Source: CAYLPJ01 sp964385465 (GTDB lineage Bacteria > Planctomycetota > Phycisphaerae > SM23-33). Taken from it: DNA of 52,211 bases. The stretch is from NCBI GenBank assembly GCA_964385465.1, contig CAYLPJ010000047.1:1-52211 (forward strand). The letters run 5' to 3'. Shown here piece by piece: positions 9,465 to 18,903 of this stretch. A model generated the notes under the pieces. It was not told the origin of the DNA. It was given only the letters and a program-made list of their open reading frames with translations, and searched no databases. Both the position numbers and the translations under genes were made by a program. The number at the start of each line of letters is the position of its first letter. The stretch's first letter is position 1.

Positions 9465-11585
9465 ATGGTCGAGCAGCGCGGAGAATCCGGCGAGGCGCTT
9501 CACGAGGCGGCCCCGGGCCGGCGTATCGGGCCCTGGGCGGCGCTGGCGGTGTGCGCGGCCTTCGCGGCGCTGCTGGGCGTGCGGACGATCACCACGCCGG
9601 ACCTCGGCTACCACCTGGCCTACGGGGAGACGTTCCTCGATACGGGGCGGATCGTGGACGACTCGACCGGTCTGTACGCGACCGTCTCGCCGGACCACCT
9701 CCGCTACGAGCCGCCCCCGGGCACCTGGCGGGACGAGCGGGGCAGGCACCGTTTTCCCAACGCCAACTGGCTCAGCCAGGTGGTCCTCGCCGTCGTCTGG
9801 CGGGCGGGCGGGCCGGCGGGGCTCAGCCTGCTGCTGGCCGGCGTCGTCGCCGGGCTGATCTTCACCGCTGCGCTGACCATGCGCCGGCTCGGGCTCGGCC
9901 CGCTGGCCGTCGCGGCCGGGCTGCTGCTGACGGCGATGGTCGCCTACGAGCGGTTCCTTCTGAGACCCGAGCTGCTGGGCTACCTCGTGCTGACGGTGCA
10001 GATGTGCGTCCTCGTCGGCGTCGTCCGCGGGCGCGGGCGGCAGGGCCGATCGCCGGGCTGGGCGACGCTCGCGGCGCTGGTCGCGCTGCAGGTGCTGCTG
10101 GTGAACCTGCACAGCTACTTCGCGGTGGGCCTTGCCCTGACGGCCGCGGCCGCCGGGGAGAAGGCGCTGGTGTGGGGCTGGGCGCGGCTGCGCGGGGCGG
10201 AGGTCCCGCCGCACGCCGCGGGGGCGGCGCGGGGGCTGGGCCTGTGCCTGCTGGCCCAGCTCGTCGCGTGCTTCGTGAACCCGTGGACCTGGCGGCTGGC
10301 GGCGCTGCCCGTCCAGACGCTCGCCTTCATGGCCCGCCACGACATCGCCGGCTCCGGCTTCCGCGAGGTCGGCCACCCGTGGTCGGTCATCGGCGAGTTC
10401 TTCACGCCCTTCGCCGAGGGCGTCTTCCGCGACAGCAAGGCCAGCTACGCCTACTGCGCGCTGCTGGGCGTCGCCGGCGTGGGGGCCGTCGCGGCCGCGG
10501 GGCTGCGGCGGTGGGCCCACCTGGGCGTCATCGCCGGGATGGTGGGGGCCTCGCTGTCGATGCGACGGAACATCGCGCCGGCGGCGCTGCTGGTCACGCC
10601 GTTGGCGCTGGGGGGGATCGCCGATGGCGTCCGCCGGCTGGCCCGCGGCTGGTCGCCGCCTCGGCCGGCGTCGTGGCGGCTGGTCGGCGCCGCCGTGCTC
10701 ATGCTGGCGGGGGGGTGGGGCGTCGTGTCCGTCGTGACCAACGGGTTCTACGGCTCCGAGCGCCGGGCGGTCCGCTTCGCCTTGGGCCTGACGCCCACCG
10801 TGGTGCCCGTCGGGGCTGCCGCGTGGCTGAACCGCCACGATCCCGACGGGCGGCTGTGGACGGACTACAACACGTCGTCGAACATCCACTTTTTCACCCG
10901 CCCGCACAGGCGCGTGCCCGTGTTGACCAACACGTGGGCCTATCCGCCGGATGTGATGGAACTGGTCCTGCGCCTCTCCCGCGGGCGGTCGGACCACCGC
11001 GCCGCCCTGGACGCCCTGGAGGTCGCCACGGTGGTGCTCCGCGTGGATCGCACGTCGATCCCGCTGGCCCGCCGACTCGCCGCCGACCCGGCCTGGGCGC
11101 TGGTCCACCTCGACGCGCTGCACGTGGTGTTCCTCCGCGCCGAGGGCCCCGGGGCCGCGCTGGCCCGACGTCACGCGATCACGCCGGAGACGCTCGACGT
11201 GGCAGGGCTCCGCCGGCGCCTGGCCGCCGCGGATCCGCGTAGCAGCTACGCGACCTACCTCGGCGCGTTCACGCTGGCCCAGATCGGCTGGGACAGCCCG
11301 GCGGTGGCGGTGACCGACGAGTTCATCCGCCGGTATCCCGACGACCCGCTGCTGCACCGAGTCTGGACCATGCGGGGCACGTGCCTGGCCCGGCGGGGCA
11401 CGCTGCGGATGCTCCGCAAGCCCCCCGACCTCCGCGGCCGGGAGGACTGGCACGAGGCCCGCAACAGCTTCCTGCGGGCGCTGAAGCTGGACAGCGACTA
11501 CACCCCCGCCCGCGCGAATCTCCGCGAGGTCGAGAAGCAGATCGCCGACGAGAAACGCGGCGTGCTGTACGAGTATCCGTGGTAG
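9465..11585 (+). CDS. Polytopic membrane protein resembling GT-C glycosyltransferases, with C-terminal TPR-like region
   Basis: 706 residues. Many hydrophobic segments lie between about 20 and 430. The first periplasmic loop has the pattern TPDLGYHLAYGETFL and, later, FPNANWLSQVVLAVVWR, which resembles the D-x-x-H and W-L-x-E/Q motifs of membrane GT-C-like proteins that use lipid-linked sugars. A soluble region (about 435-560) follows, and the C-terminal 130 residues look like TPR helices, including ARNSFLRALKLDSDYTPARANL. Its role in surface glycan or glycoprotein assembly is inference. ATG 9465 is chosen over TTG 9429 because the latter falls in the probable -35 element. It is divergent from the beta-helix gene. 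Confidence 0.6.
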   Translation: MVEQRGESGEALHEAAPGRRIGPWAALAVCAAFAALLGVRTITTPDLGYHLAYGETFLDTGRIVDDSTGLYATVSPDHLRYEPPPGTWRDERGRHRFPNANWLSQVVLAVVWRAGGPAGLSLLLAGVVAGLIFTAALTMRRLGLGPLAVAAGLLLTAMVAYERFLLRPELLGYLVLTVQMCVLVGVVRGRGRQGRSPGWATLAALVALQVLLVNLHSYFAVGLALTAAAAGEKALVWGWARLRGAEVPPHAAGAARGLGLCLLAQLVACFVNPWTWRLAALPVQTLAFMARHDIAGSGFREVGHPWSVIGEFFTPFAEGVFRDSKASYAYCALLGVAGVGAVAAAGLRRWAHLGVIAGMVGASLSMRRNIAPAALLVTPLALGGIADGVRRLARGWSPPRPASWRLVGAAVLMLAGGWGVVSVVTNGFYGSERRAVRFALGLTPTVVPVGAAAWLNRHDPDGRLWTDYNTSSNIHFFTRPHRRVPVLTNTWAYPPDVMELVLRLSRGRSDHRAALDALEVATVVLRVDRTSIPLARRLAADPAWALVHLDALHVVFLRAEGPGAALARRHAITPETLDVAGLRRRLAAADPRSSYATYLGAFTLAQIGWDSPAVAVTDEFIRRYPDDPLLHRVWTMRGTCLARRGTLRMLRKPPDLRGREDWHEARNSFLRALKLDSDYTPARANLREVEKQIADEKRGVLYEYPW

Positions 11586-11886
11586 GCGCAGCCTGGGGGC
11601 GGCTTCCAGACGGCAAACACCAGGAAGCAACCAGCAGGCAAGCGGCAAACGGCAAGGGACAAGCGCGTGAGCCCGCGCCCGGCGGCCGAGGTCCGAGGGC
11701 GGTGGTTGCGGCGGCTCACGGTCGCCGGCCGCATGCCCGTCGTTTGCTGTCTTCCGTTTGCCGTTCGCGTGCGGTCTGCCGCTTGGGATTTGCAGTTCGC
11801 CCCCATGGAACGCTCCCCGCGGGGCTGGTAGACTACGCTGTTCTTGAGCAACCAACCAACGACCCATGACAGACGGAGACGCTTCG
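11586..11886. repeat. Low-complexity inverted-repeat region upstream of apgM
   Basis: Bases 11605-11665 are built from degenerate units such as GGCAAACGGCAA and GGCAAGCGGC. The opposite-strand vocabulary (GTTTGCTGTC, TTCCGTTTGCCGTTC, TCTGCCGCTTG) fills 11740-11800. GTGAGCC (11667-11673) and GGCTCAC (11713-11719) lie at the inner ends, so the whole block reads as a degenerate palindrome of about 200 nt. No protein looks credible here. A possible -10 (TAGACT, 11829-11834) with GGAAC at 11807-11811 precedes the next gene; this is weak. Confidence 0.5.
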
Positions 11887-13101
11887 ATGGAAGACACGTA
11901 CGGGAACATGATCAGCTCGCTGGCCAAGGCCAACGACAAGCGCATCGTCCTGCTCGTGATGGACGGCGTGGGCGACTGCGACAACGACGGGAAGGGGACG
12001 GCCCTCCAGATCGCCAACACGCCCAATCTCGACGACCTCGCCGAACGCAGTGCCCTGGGGCTGCTCAAGCCCGTGGCCACCGGCGTGACGCCCGGCAGCG
12101 GGCCCGGGCACCTGGGGCTGTTCGGCTATGATCCCGTGGTCTACAAGGTCGGCCGGGGGGTGCTCAGTGCCCTGGGCATCGAGTTCCCGCTGACCAAGCG
12201 CGACGTGGCCGCGAGGCTGAATTTCTGCACGATCGACGCCGAGGGCAACGTGACCGACCGCCGCGCCGGGCGGATCGGCGACGACGAGAACCGCCGCGTG
12301 CTGGAGAAGATCCGCTCGAAGCTCTCCAACCCGCCGGGCGTCGAGGTGCTCTTCGAGACCGTCGCCGAGCACCGTGCCCTGATGGTCCTCCGCGGCGACG
12401 GGCTCACCGACGACGTCGGCGAGACCGACCCCCAGGCCACCGGCGTGCCCCCGCTCTCCCCGGCCGAGCCGCCGCACGATCGCAGCGACACGGCCCGGCT
12501 GGTCGCGGGGATCATCGAGCAGGTCCGCGAGATCCTCTCCGACGAGCCCCAGGCCAACATGATCCTTGCCCGCGGCTTCGCGAAGTTCCCCGACTGGCCG
12601 ATGTTCGGCGATCGCTGGCAGGTCAGGCCCTGCGCGGTGGCCGGCTACCCGATGTACCGCGGCGTCGCGCGGCTGGTGGGGATGGAGGTCGTCTCCCAGC
12701 CGACGACGGCGGCGGACATTTGCGCCGAGACCGTCAACGCGCTGGAGAGCCACACGTTCGTCTTCTCGCACTTCAAGTACACCGACAAGACCGGCGAAGA
12801 CGGCGACCTGTCGGCAAAGGTCCAGCGGATCGAGGAGATGGACGCCGCCCTGCCGGCGCTGCTGGATGCCGACCCGGACGTGCTGCTGATCACCGGCGAT
12901 CACTCGACGCCGCCGAGCCTCAAGGCCCACAGTTGGCACCCCGTGCCGGTGCTGATGAAGGCCCCGCACCTCCGCGGCGGCGACGGCGGGCCCTTCGACG
13001 AGGTCGCCTGCCTCGCCGGGCAGATCGGCACGATCCCCAGCAAGGAGCTCATCCCGCTCGCGCTCGCCCACGCCGGGAAGCTGGAGAAGTTCGGCGCGTA
13101 G
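11887..13101 (+). CDS. apgM: Cofactor-independent phosphoglycerate mutase, archaeal type (ApgM)
   Basis: 404 residues, the usual family length. It interconverts 3- and 2-phosphoglycerate in glycolysis/gluconeogenesis in the cytoplasm, using a metal-dependent alkaline-phosphatase fold. Visible: the N-terminal metal-binding strand RIVLLVMDGVGD; the ANTPNLD segment; GVTPGSGPGHLGLFGYDP with the candidate phospho-serine; RLNFCTID; HFKYTDKTGEDGD; and the C-terminal metal site ITGDHSTPPSLKAHSW. An in-frame ATG at 11866 exists, but ATG 11887 has GGAG at 11875-11878 with 8-nt spacing and starts the conserved part, so it is preferred. This is a housekeeping gene among accessory genes; it converges with the CsgG-like operon. 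Confidence 0.92.
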   Translation: MEDTYGNMISSLAKANDKRIVLLVMDGVGDCDNDGKGTALQIANTPNLDDLAERSALGLLKPVATGVTPGSGPGHLGLFGYDPVVYKVGRGVLSALGIEFPLTKRDVAARLNFCTIDAEGNVTDRRAGRIGDDENRRVLEKIRSKLSNPPGVEVLFETVAEHRALMVLRGDGLTDDVGETDPQATGVPPLSPAEPPHDRSDTARLVAGIIEQVREILSDEPQANMILARGFAKFPDWPMFGDRWQVRPCAVAGYPMYRGVARLVGMEVVSQPTTAADICAETVNALESHTFVFSHFKYTDKTGEDGDLSAKVQRIEEMDAALPALLDADPDVLLITGDHSTPPSLKAHSWHPVPVLMKAPHLRGGDGGPFDEVACLAGQIGTIPSKELIPLALAHAGKLEKFGA

Positions 13102-13120
13102 CGCCGGCCGGCCAGGGCGG

Positions 13121-15916
13121 CTACCGCCGGAACAGCGGGTCGAGGCTCGGGCCGCGGATGAAGTGCGGGCCGCTGAAGGGCTCGTGGTAGGTGCCGTCGC
13201 TGGCCGGGTAGTGCCACGCGATCATGTACCCCCATCGCCGATGGTGCGCCATCGTGGCGTGTGTGGAGGCGATGCGGGGGATGCGTCGGCCCTGCCCGAG
13301 CTTTCCCCCGGCGCCCTCGCGGAACAGCAGCGGGTCGCGGTCGTGCGTGTAGCAGCGGCGCGGGAACAGCGCCACCACCAGGCGCCTGCCGTCGGCCAGG
13401 GCGGACATCGAGACGGTCTGGACGCCCTTCAGCTCGGCCACCGGGCCGGGAAGCACGTCGAACTGCCGGAAATCCCGCGTGACGATCTGGTCCACCGACG
13501 CTCTCGCCGAGAGGTAGCTCCTGTTGTCGGCCGTGTAGGCCCGCGTCAGCACCACCACCCGGTACGTGCCGTCGGGCATCTGGATCAGCCGGACGGTCCG
13601 CACCTCGGCGGGGCTGCGCAGGGCGCCGAACTGCTCCCACCGGTAGCCCGTCCGTGACCGCAGCAGGCGGATGTCGCGCTTGTGAGCGTCCACCCACAAC
13701 AGGCGCCCGCGCCGGTCCTGGATCACGTGGTACTGATCCACCGGCCGGTTGACGACCACGCTCGGGCGGGACCAGTGCTCGCCGTCGCGGCTCCAGCAGG
13801 CGTAGACGCGTGTGCGGTGCTGGCCCTCGCGGTCGCTGCGGAAGACCAGCAGGAACCGTCCGGTCTCGTCGCGCATGCACACGGGGTCGCGCTCGATCCA
13901 GCCGCTGGAGATGGGCATGGGCAGCCGCCGGGGGCGGGAGAAGCTGTTGCCGTCCCTGCTGACGGCCTGCCAGAGGTCGCCGCGGCGGGACCAGAACAGG
14001 CGCACGGCGTCGTCGTCGGCCTGGATGGCGGGGCGGTCGCCGATGCGCTGGAGGCAGGGCGTCTCGTCCCCGTACTCGCGCCCCACCAGCGTACCGTTGG
14101 TCCACGCGGCGAACGGGCCGTCTGGGTTCCAGGGCATGGGCATCGAGAGGGGCACGACCTCGCCGGGCTTGACCGTCACCTTCCGCGTCGGTGTGCGCCA
14201 GGCGGTGGTGGCCCTGCTGCTGCGGCCCGGGCGAAAGGTGACCTCGTGTTCGCCGGGCGCCAGGAGGCCGACGGGCCCGCTGCCGCGCCGCGCGAGCTTG
14301 CCGTCGACGAGGACGGTGTAGTTGTTCGTGCTGGGGCAGGAGACGTCCACCGCGCCGATGCGGTCGAGCTTCTCGAACTCCGCCACGCACCGGAGCCCGC
14401 GGTAGGCGACCTTCGGGTCGCGGCGGTGATCGTTGGCGCCGACGTAGACGCACAGGTGCATCAGCCCGGCGGGGGGGACCTCGTCGAACCGCATGCCTTC
14501 CCGGCGGCTTTCGGCGACGGGAAGGTGCTTCGAGTGCACCTGCGAGCTGCGGTGGAGCATCGCCCCCATCTTGGCGTCCTCCCCGCGGATCAGCGGATAC
14601 ATCACCAGCGACCGGAACCGGTGCCGCGGCGGGGCGATGACCATGTACCACATCAGTATGTCGCCGTACCACGGCTTGCCCTCGGCCTGCGACGGGCGGA
14701 TGACGATGGGGCCGGGGTGGCGGAGCGTCACTTCCGCCTGCGGTCGGCCGTCGACGAGGGGAAACTCGATGTGCCGCGGGTCGCCGCGGTAGCTGTAGAT
14801 GTTCCGCAGCCCATGGGGGCAGACGATCTCTCCGGTGAGCAGGTTGTGCAGGGAGGCGTACTGGTCGGCGAGGCGGAAGGACCAGCCGTACCCGCGGCTG
14901 CGGTATCTCGGCGGGCTTTCGCGGAAGGCGGCGTCGGCCAGCAGGACGGCCCGGCGGTGCTGACCCATGCCCCCGAGGATCTGCGCCGACCGCGTCCGCA
15001 GCCAGGACCGCACGGTGATCGGGTATGCGAGCCCCAGTTCGTTGTGGACCCGCACGTCGCCGCGGGCCTCGATGAACCGCGCGTAGAGCGCCAGCAGTTC
15101 GTCGTCGTCGGCCCCCAGCTTCTCGCGGATGTGAATGTACTCCTTGATCGCGTCGCCCGTTCGCGGGTGTCCGCCGGAGACGTAGACGAACCGCTCGTAG
15201 CAGCGGCGGGCGTGGGCGTAGCGGTCCATGAAGTAGTACATCCGCCCCGTCCAGTAGGCGGCTTCGAGGTATGTCGGGTCGCCGGCGCCCGCCTGGCGGA
15301 ACTTCACCCACGCCTCGCCGTAGCGGCCCTGGTCGTAGAGGTGCACGCCTTGGTAGAGCGTGCGGCTGGCACGGACGTCCCGCGTCCAGACCGGCAGCTC
15401 GGGGAGGATCTCCCCGGCCGGGGTGTGCTGAAACCACGCCAGCAGGTCCGCCGAGAGCCGCTTCTGGATCGCGAGGACCTCCCCGGCCGGGCCGGAGGCG
15501 GTGGCGCGGGCGACCTCCTTCCGCCCGTCGAGCTCGACGACCTGTGCGGTGATCTCGATCCGCCCGCCGCCGACGCGGTAGACGCCGGTGACCAGGTGAT
15601 CGAGGCGAAGGGCCCGTCGGACCTGCTCGTAGCGAAGCGAGTCCATCTTCGCCAACTCCGCCTGCCAGCGCATCCGCGTGGCCACCGCCTGCATGCGGTC
15701 CCGCGCGACGACGTACAACCCGGCCCGGCCGGTGAAGTCCGTGGTGATCTGATCGGCCAGGCCCTTCTCCAGCCACCGCCACTCGTCCGGGCCGTCGGTC
15801 ATCTGGAAGTTGAAGACGGCGACGTGGACCGGGTCGTCCCCGTCGGCAGCGGGCGCGGCCCGACCGGCCGGGGGTAGAGATGCTAGCATCAGCCCGGCAA
15901 GGACTGCCGGCCTCAT
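13121..15916 (-). CDS. Secreted CsgG/TolB-like N-domain, TPR, PEGA and BNR-propeller multidomain protein
   Basis: 931 residues, last gene of the ECF sigma operon. A signal peptide (1-22) is followed by a CsgG/TolB-N-like alpha/beta domain (about 28-165: VAVFNFQ, WLEKGLADQIT, LVTGVYRVGGGRIEITAQVVEL). TPR-like helices (about 183-250), a long region of unknown fold (250-510), a PEGA domain (about 524-566: NNYTVLVDGKLARRGSGPVG) and a C-terminal propeller-like part (about 625-930) with GDLWQAVSRDGNSFSRP and ACWSRDGEHWSRP repeats. ATG 15916 overlaps the upstream gene's stop as ATGA, so translation is probably coupled. The frame stays open upstream to 17212 but that is out-of-frame shadow. CsgG-type domains suggest envelope assembly or stress sensing; no enzymatic function can be claimed. 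Confidence 0.7.
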   Translation of the reverse strand: MRPAVLAGLMLASLPPAGRAAPAADGDDPVHVAVFNFQMTDGPDEWRWLEKGLADQITTDFTGRAGLYVVARDRMQAVATRMRWQAELAKMDSLRYEQVRRALRLDHLVTGVYRVGGGRIEITAQVVELDGRKEVARATASGPAGEVLAIQKRLSADLLAWFQHTPAGEILPELPVWTRDVRASRTLYQGVHLYDQGRYGEAWVKFRQAGAGDPTYLEAAYWTGRMYYFMDRYAHARRCYERFVYVSGGHPRTGDAIKEYIHIREKLGADDDELLALYARFIEARGDVRVHNELGLAYPITVRSWLRTRSAQILGGMGQHRRAVLLADAAFRESPPRYRSRGYGWSFRLADQYASLHNLLTGEIVCPHGLRNIYSYRGDPRHIEFPLVDGRPQAEVTLRHPGPIVIRPSQAEGKPWYGDILMWYMVIAPPRHRFRSLVMYPLIRGEDAKMGAMLHRSSQVHSKHLPVAESRREGMRFDEVPPAGLMHLCVYVGANDHRRDPKVAYRGLRCVAEFEKLDRIGAVDVSCPSTNNYTVLVDGKLARRGSGPVGLLAPGEHEVTFRPGRSSRATTAWRTPTRKVTVKPGEVVPLSMPMPWNPDGPFAAWTNGTLVGREYGDETPCLQRIGDRPAIQADDDAVRLFWSRRGDLWQAVSRDGNSFSRPRRLPMPISSGWIERDPVCMRDETGRFLLVFRSDREGQHRTRVYACWSRDGEHWSRPSVVVNRPVDQYHVIQDRRGRLLWVDAHKRDIRLLRSRTGYRWEQFGALRSPAEVRTVRLIQMPDGTYRVVVLTRAYTADNRSYLSARASVDQIVTRDFRQFDVLPGPVAELKGVQTVSMSALADGRRLVVALFPRRCYTHDRDPLLFREGAGGKLGQGRRIPRIASTHATMAHHRRWGYMIAWHYPASDGTYHEPFSGPHFIRGPSLDPLFRR

Positions 15917-17901
15917 CGGCCCGTTCCCTCCCGGCTGGGTCGCCCTCGCTGCCTGCGGGGCCTGTCGGCGGGGGCGGTCGTCGTCTTGGCGGCCTCGGCG
16001 CCGACGGGCCGGACCTTCCGGGCCTCGGCGAGCAGGGCCTCGATCTCGCCCCGGTCGGCGCCCGGCGGGCAGCGCCGCAGGTACTGTTGCCATTCGATGA
16101 CCGCGTGGGGCGCCTCGCCCAGCCGGCGGTAGCACATCCCCATCCAGCGGTGGGCCTCGACGTAGTCCGGGTCGAGGTCCATGGCCCGCATGAAGTGCAT
16201 CAGCGACCGGTTCAGGTCCCCCGTGTAGTAGTGCCCCAGAGCCTTGGCGAAGTGCAGGCCCGCGATCGGGGAGGTGTCGATCCGTTCCAGGTCGATCGCC
16301 GGCAGCGGGAGAGACAATTGCGACGCCAGCTTGCGGGCCAGGCCCAGGGCGGCGTCCAGCATGTACTCCGGCCGGCAGTCGACCCGGTCGGCGGCCAGGA
16401 CGCGGGCGTGGGCGAGCTCCAGGGCCTGGACGTGAACCATCAGCTTGCCGCCGACGAGGTACAGCCGCCCGACGAGGGCGGTGTCGGCCTTGAGGAGCCG
16501 CCCGGCCTCGATGGCGTACTTCCGCCCGGACAGCCCGCGGAGGCTGCGGGCCTGCTCCTCGGCCAGCACCGCCAGCCGTTGACGCTCCACCACGCGGATG
16601 CTCGGCTGTTCGGCCAGGAGCACGCCGATCAGATCGCCCATTCCCGCCGCGGCCGGGTCGTACTGGTCGTCCCCCGTCTCGTTGTTCAGCGGGGCGGCAA
16701 AGACGGTACGCACGACGGGGGCGTCCGTCGTCGATCGCGTCGTGGCCTCCGCGGCTGCCAGCAGCGCCGCGACCAGCGGTCCGGCCGGCGGCGCGAAGCC
16801 CGGCGGGGCCACGAGGGCGGCGCCCCGGGCGTTGCTCGCCGGGCGCGTCGCGGGCTGGGGCCTCTCCGCCGGCGGCAGCAGCGCCCGGACGGCCGACAGG
16901 CCCAGCCGCCGTCCGCAGGCTTGCAGGGCGGCCTTGCCCGCCGTCAGCTCCGCCAGGTCGATCGCACGCTGCGTCGCGCGGTCGGCCAGGACGATCCGCC
17001 CGGTGCTCCGGTCGATGAGGTTGATTTCGGCCCGGCCCGTGACGGTCACAAGGTCCCCGGTCCGCAGGGCAAACTCGCTGAACGCCTCGCCGACGACGAT
17101 GTAGTCCGCCTTGGCCACGGCCGCCGGCCAGGGGCCGGGCTTGCCCTTCAGCGCCTTGCGGGCCCAGGGGGCCAGGGCATTGGCGCCCGCGTCCACCACG
17201 GTGAAGCCGCAACGGACGAGGAGCCTCTTGATTTCCGTCTCGGCAGCCGGGTCGGGCGGCGCCCGGCGGATGTGCGTTTCGGGGATGACGACGGCCACGG
17301 CCGGGGCGCCGCGCGGGAAGGCCCTGCCCGTCCGCTTGCGGAGTGCGGCGACCGGGTCGCCTGGCCGGGCCTTGGGGGGCAGCAGGTCCTTCACGCGTTT
17401 GCGCAGAAGGCCCGAGACGTCCTCGGAGAGCTTCAGGACCTCCGGCGCCAGCTCCTTGTCGGCGGGGACCTGCCGGATCGTGCCCACCACGCGCCCGGTC
17501 TCCACGCCGATCAGCTTCGTGACGATCATCAGCCGATCGTCCAGCGGGAACGCGCGCCCGAGCAGCAGAACCTTCGCGCCGACGAGGTGCCCGACCCTGG
17601 CCGCCTTCGCCGGGTCCGTCAGCCCCGCGAGCGTGAGCTTCTGCTCGGCCAGAACGTCCTTCAGCCGCGCACGCTCGACCAGCTTCATGTCCGGTTCCAC
17701 GCTCAGTCGCACCGAGAGGATATCCGCCATCTGTCCGCCCAGATCGGGGTTGTCCCGGGCGGCCACGGCGTAGTCCAGCACCGCCACGCTGACGGCGTCG
17801 GGGGGATCATCGGCCGGGTGCGTCGTCGGCGCGCCCGCACCCGGCTGGGAGGCAAAGGCCGCCAGCAGCAGCACGCTCGTTGGCAGAAGGCTTGTGCGCA
17901 T
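15913..17901 (-). CDS. Secreted protein with three CsgG/TolB-like domains and C-terminal TPR
   Basis: 662 residues. Signal peptide (1-24). Three similar alpha/beta modules are seen. The first, at about 36-170 (VSVAVLDYAVAARDN, LVERARLKDVLAEQKL, VGAKVLLLGRAF), is a typical CsgG-family pattern. The second, about 200-345, is more diverged (ADYIVVGEAFSEF, AEINLIDRSTGRIVLADRA). The third, about 395-535 (RTVFAAPLNNETGDD, VVERQRLAVLAEEQ, LVGRLYLVGGKLMVHVQALEL), again fits the family. TPR helices lie at 545-610 (AMDLDPDYVEAHRWMGMCY). Start ATG 17901 has AAGGAG 5 nt upstream. The 5' end overlaps the preceding gene by 95 nt, and its stop overlaps the next start (ATGA). The role is probably in an envelope complex under ECF control. 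Confidence 0.7.
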   Translation of the reverse strand: MRTSLLPTSVLLLAAFASQPGAGAPTTHPADDPPDAVSVAVLDYAVAARDNPDLGGQMADILSVRLSVEPDMKLVERARLKDVLAEQKLTLAGLTDPAKAARVGHLVGAKVLLLGRAFPLDDRLMIVTKLIGVETGRVVGTIRQVPADKELAPEVLKLSEDVSGLLRKRVKDLLPPKARPGDPVAALRKRTGRAFPRGAPAVAVVIPETHIRRAPPDPAAETEIKRLLVRCGFTVVDAGANALAPWARKALKGKPGPWPAAVAKADYIVVGEAFSEFALRTGDLVTVTGRAEINLIDRSTGRIVLADRATQRAIDLAELTAGKAALQACGRRLGLSAVRALLPPAERPQPATRPASNARGAALVAPPGFAPPAGPLVAALLAAAEATTRSTTDAPVVRTVFAAPLNNETGDDQYDPAAAGMGDLIGVLLAEQPSIRVVERQRLAVLAEEQARSLRGLSGRKYAIEAGRLLKADTALVGRLYLVGGKLMVHVQALELAHARVLAADRVDCRPEYMLDAALGLARKLASQLSLPLPAIDLERIDTSPIAGLHFAKALGHYYTGDLNRSLMHFMRAMDLDPDYVEAHRWMGMCYRRLGEAPHAVIEWQQYLRRCPPGADRGEIEALLAEARKVRPVGAEAAKTTTAPADRPRRQRGRPSREGTGR

Positions 17902-18868
17902 CGTCGCTCCTTTGCTTTCGCGCTGTTTGCGGCGCTCTCGCCGCCAGCCACAGCAGCAGCTCGCCGAGAGCGGCGCGTCCGAGGATGTTTCTATCCGCCC
18001 GTCCTGTGCAGGGCAACGCCGAGGCAGCCAGGAGGCCTTTACCCCGCCGCACGGCGGCGGCGAGCACCACCCGGCGCGGGACGGCGTCCCCCGCGCCGCC
18101 GACGGCGACGACCAGGCGCTGCATTGCCGGCCCGCCGGTCAGGGCGACCGGCCAGGGGCCCCGGCCAAAGTCCTCCGCCCGGGCCAGCGAAGGCATGGCT
18201 TCCTGGCGGTGCAGCCGGCCCCGCCCCCTGGCCGGCACAGATCGCAGGCCCCACAGCGACCAGCCGGGCGGCGGGTCGAGGACGAGGATGTGCGTTCCAT
18301 CGGCGACCCGCCGGGAGAACACCTCGCACGCGGCCCGCAGGGCGTCGGGGTTGCGGCGGCTGGCAAGGATGATCACGTCCCCGTCGGTGAAGTCGCGTTG
18401 GATCTGCGTGGCCAGGACGCGGCGGGGGATGCCCTCGGCGGCAAGGGCCGCGGCCGCGCCGCCGCCGGGTGTGGGCACCACGATGTCCAGCGCGGCGAGG
18501 CGGCGAGCGTAGGGCCCGTACACGCGGGCCGGGTAGACCGCCAGCGACAGCTCTCTCCGTGCGCCGGGGGGATTCCACGTCAGCCGGCAGGCGATCCGGG
18601 TGCGCACTGCGGGCATCTCCACGCGGATAAGGGCCCGCCCGCGCGGGCCGGCAATCGCCTGCCCGGCGGCCAGGACGGCCCGGTCGAAGGTCAGCGCCCA
18701 GGGCACGGCCCCGCCGGGCGGGGCGGCGACGGGCTTGGCGAGGACCTGCCCGCCGGCCAGGACCGTCGGCGCCGTCGGGGCGGCGACTGCCGGGGCTGCC
18801 CCCCCGATCAGCCCCAACAGCGCCGCCCCGACGCGGCAGCGTCCGGCGTGTCCCGATCCCGCCGCCAT
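17807..18868 (-). CDS. Secreted protein of unknown function in the ECF sigma operon
   Basis: 353 residues; not recognised. The N-terminus (about 10-35) is a signal peptide. The centre contains alternating beta/alpha stretches (RRLAALDIVVPTPGG, GDVIILASRRNPDALRAACE, GTHILVLDPPPGW), loosely like glutamine-amidotransferase-type or GldG-like domains, but no catalytic triad is visible. A hydrophobic segment near the C-terminus (ALGELLLWLAARAP) is followed by a basic tail. ATG 18868 has GGAGGT 6 nt upstream. The gene starts 35 nt after the anti-sigma gene and its last 95 nt overlap the next gene's signal-peptide region. That long overlap could reflect a late frameshift near the end, since the tail after about residue 320 looks unstructured. 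Confidence 0.55.
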   Translation of the reverse strand: MAAGSGHAGRCRVGAALLGLIGGAAPAVAAPTAPTVLAGGQVLAKPVAAPPGGAVPWALTFDRAVLAAGQAIAGPRGRALIRVEMPAVRTRIACRLTWNPPGARRELSLAVYPARVYGPYARRLAALDIVVPTPGGGAAAALAAEGIPRRVLATQIQRDFTDGDVIILASRRNPDALRAACEVFSRRVADGTHILVLDPPPGWSLWGLRSVPARGRGRLHRQEAMPSLARAEDFGRGPWPVALTGGPAMQRLVVAVGGAGDAVPRRVVLAAAVRRGKGLLAASALPCTGRADRNILGRAALGELLLWLAARAPQTARKQRSDDAHKPSANERAAAGGLCLPAGCGRADDAPGR

Positions 18869-18903
18869 TCCTTCACCTCCCTCCGCCCCGTGGGAGGAAG
18901 AGA

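Noticed and set aside
11498..11851. 117-codon minus-strand open frame upstream of apgM
   Set aside because: Its NGRQQT/SQAADRTRTA-type sequence is translation of degenerate repeat DNA, and it overlaps the end of the membrane-protein gene.
15917..17212. Upstream extension of the PEGA/propeller gene
   Set aside because: The extra 432 codons overlap the triple CsgG-like gene in another frame and are low complexity; ATG 15916 with coupling and a signal peptide is much better.
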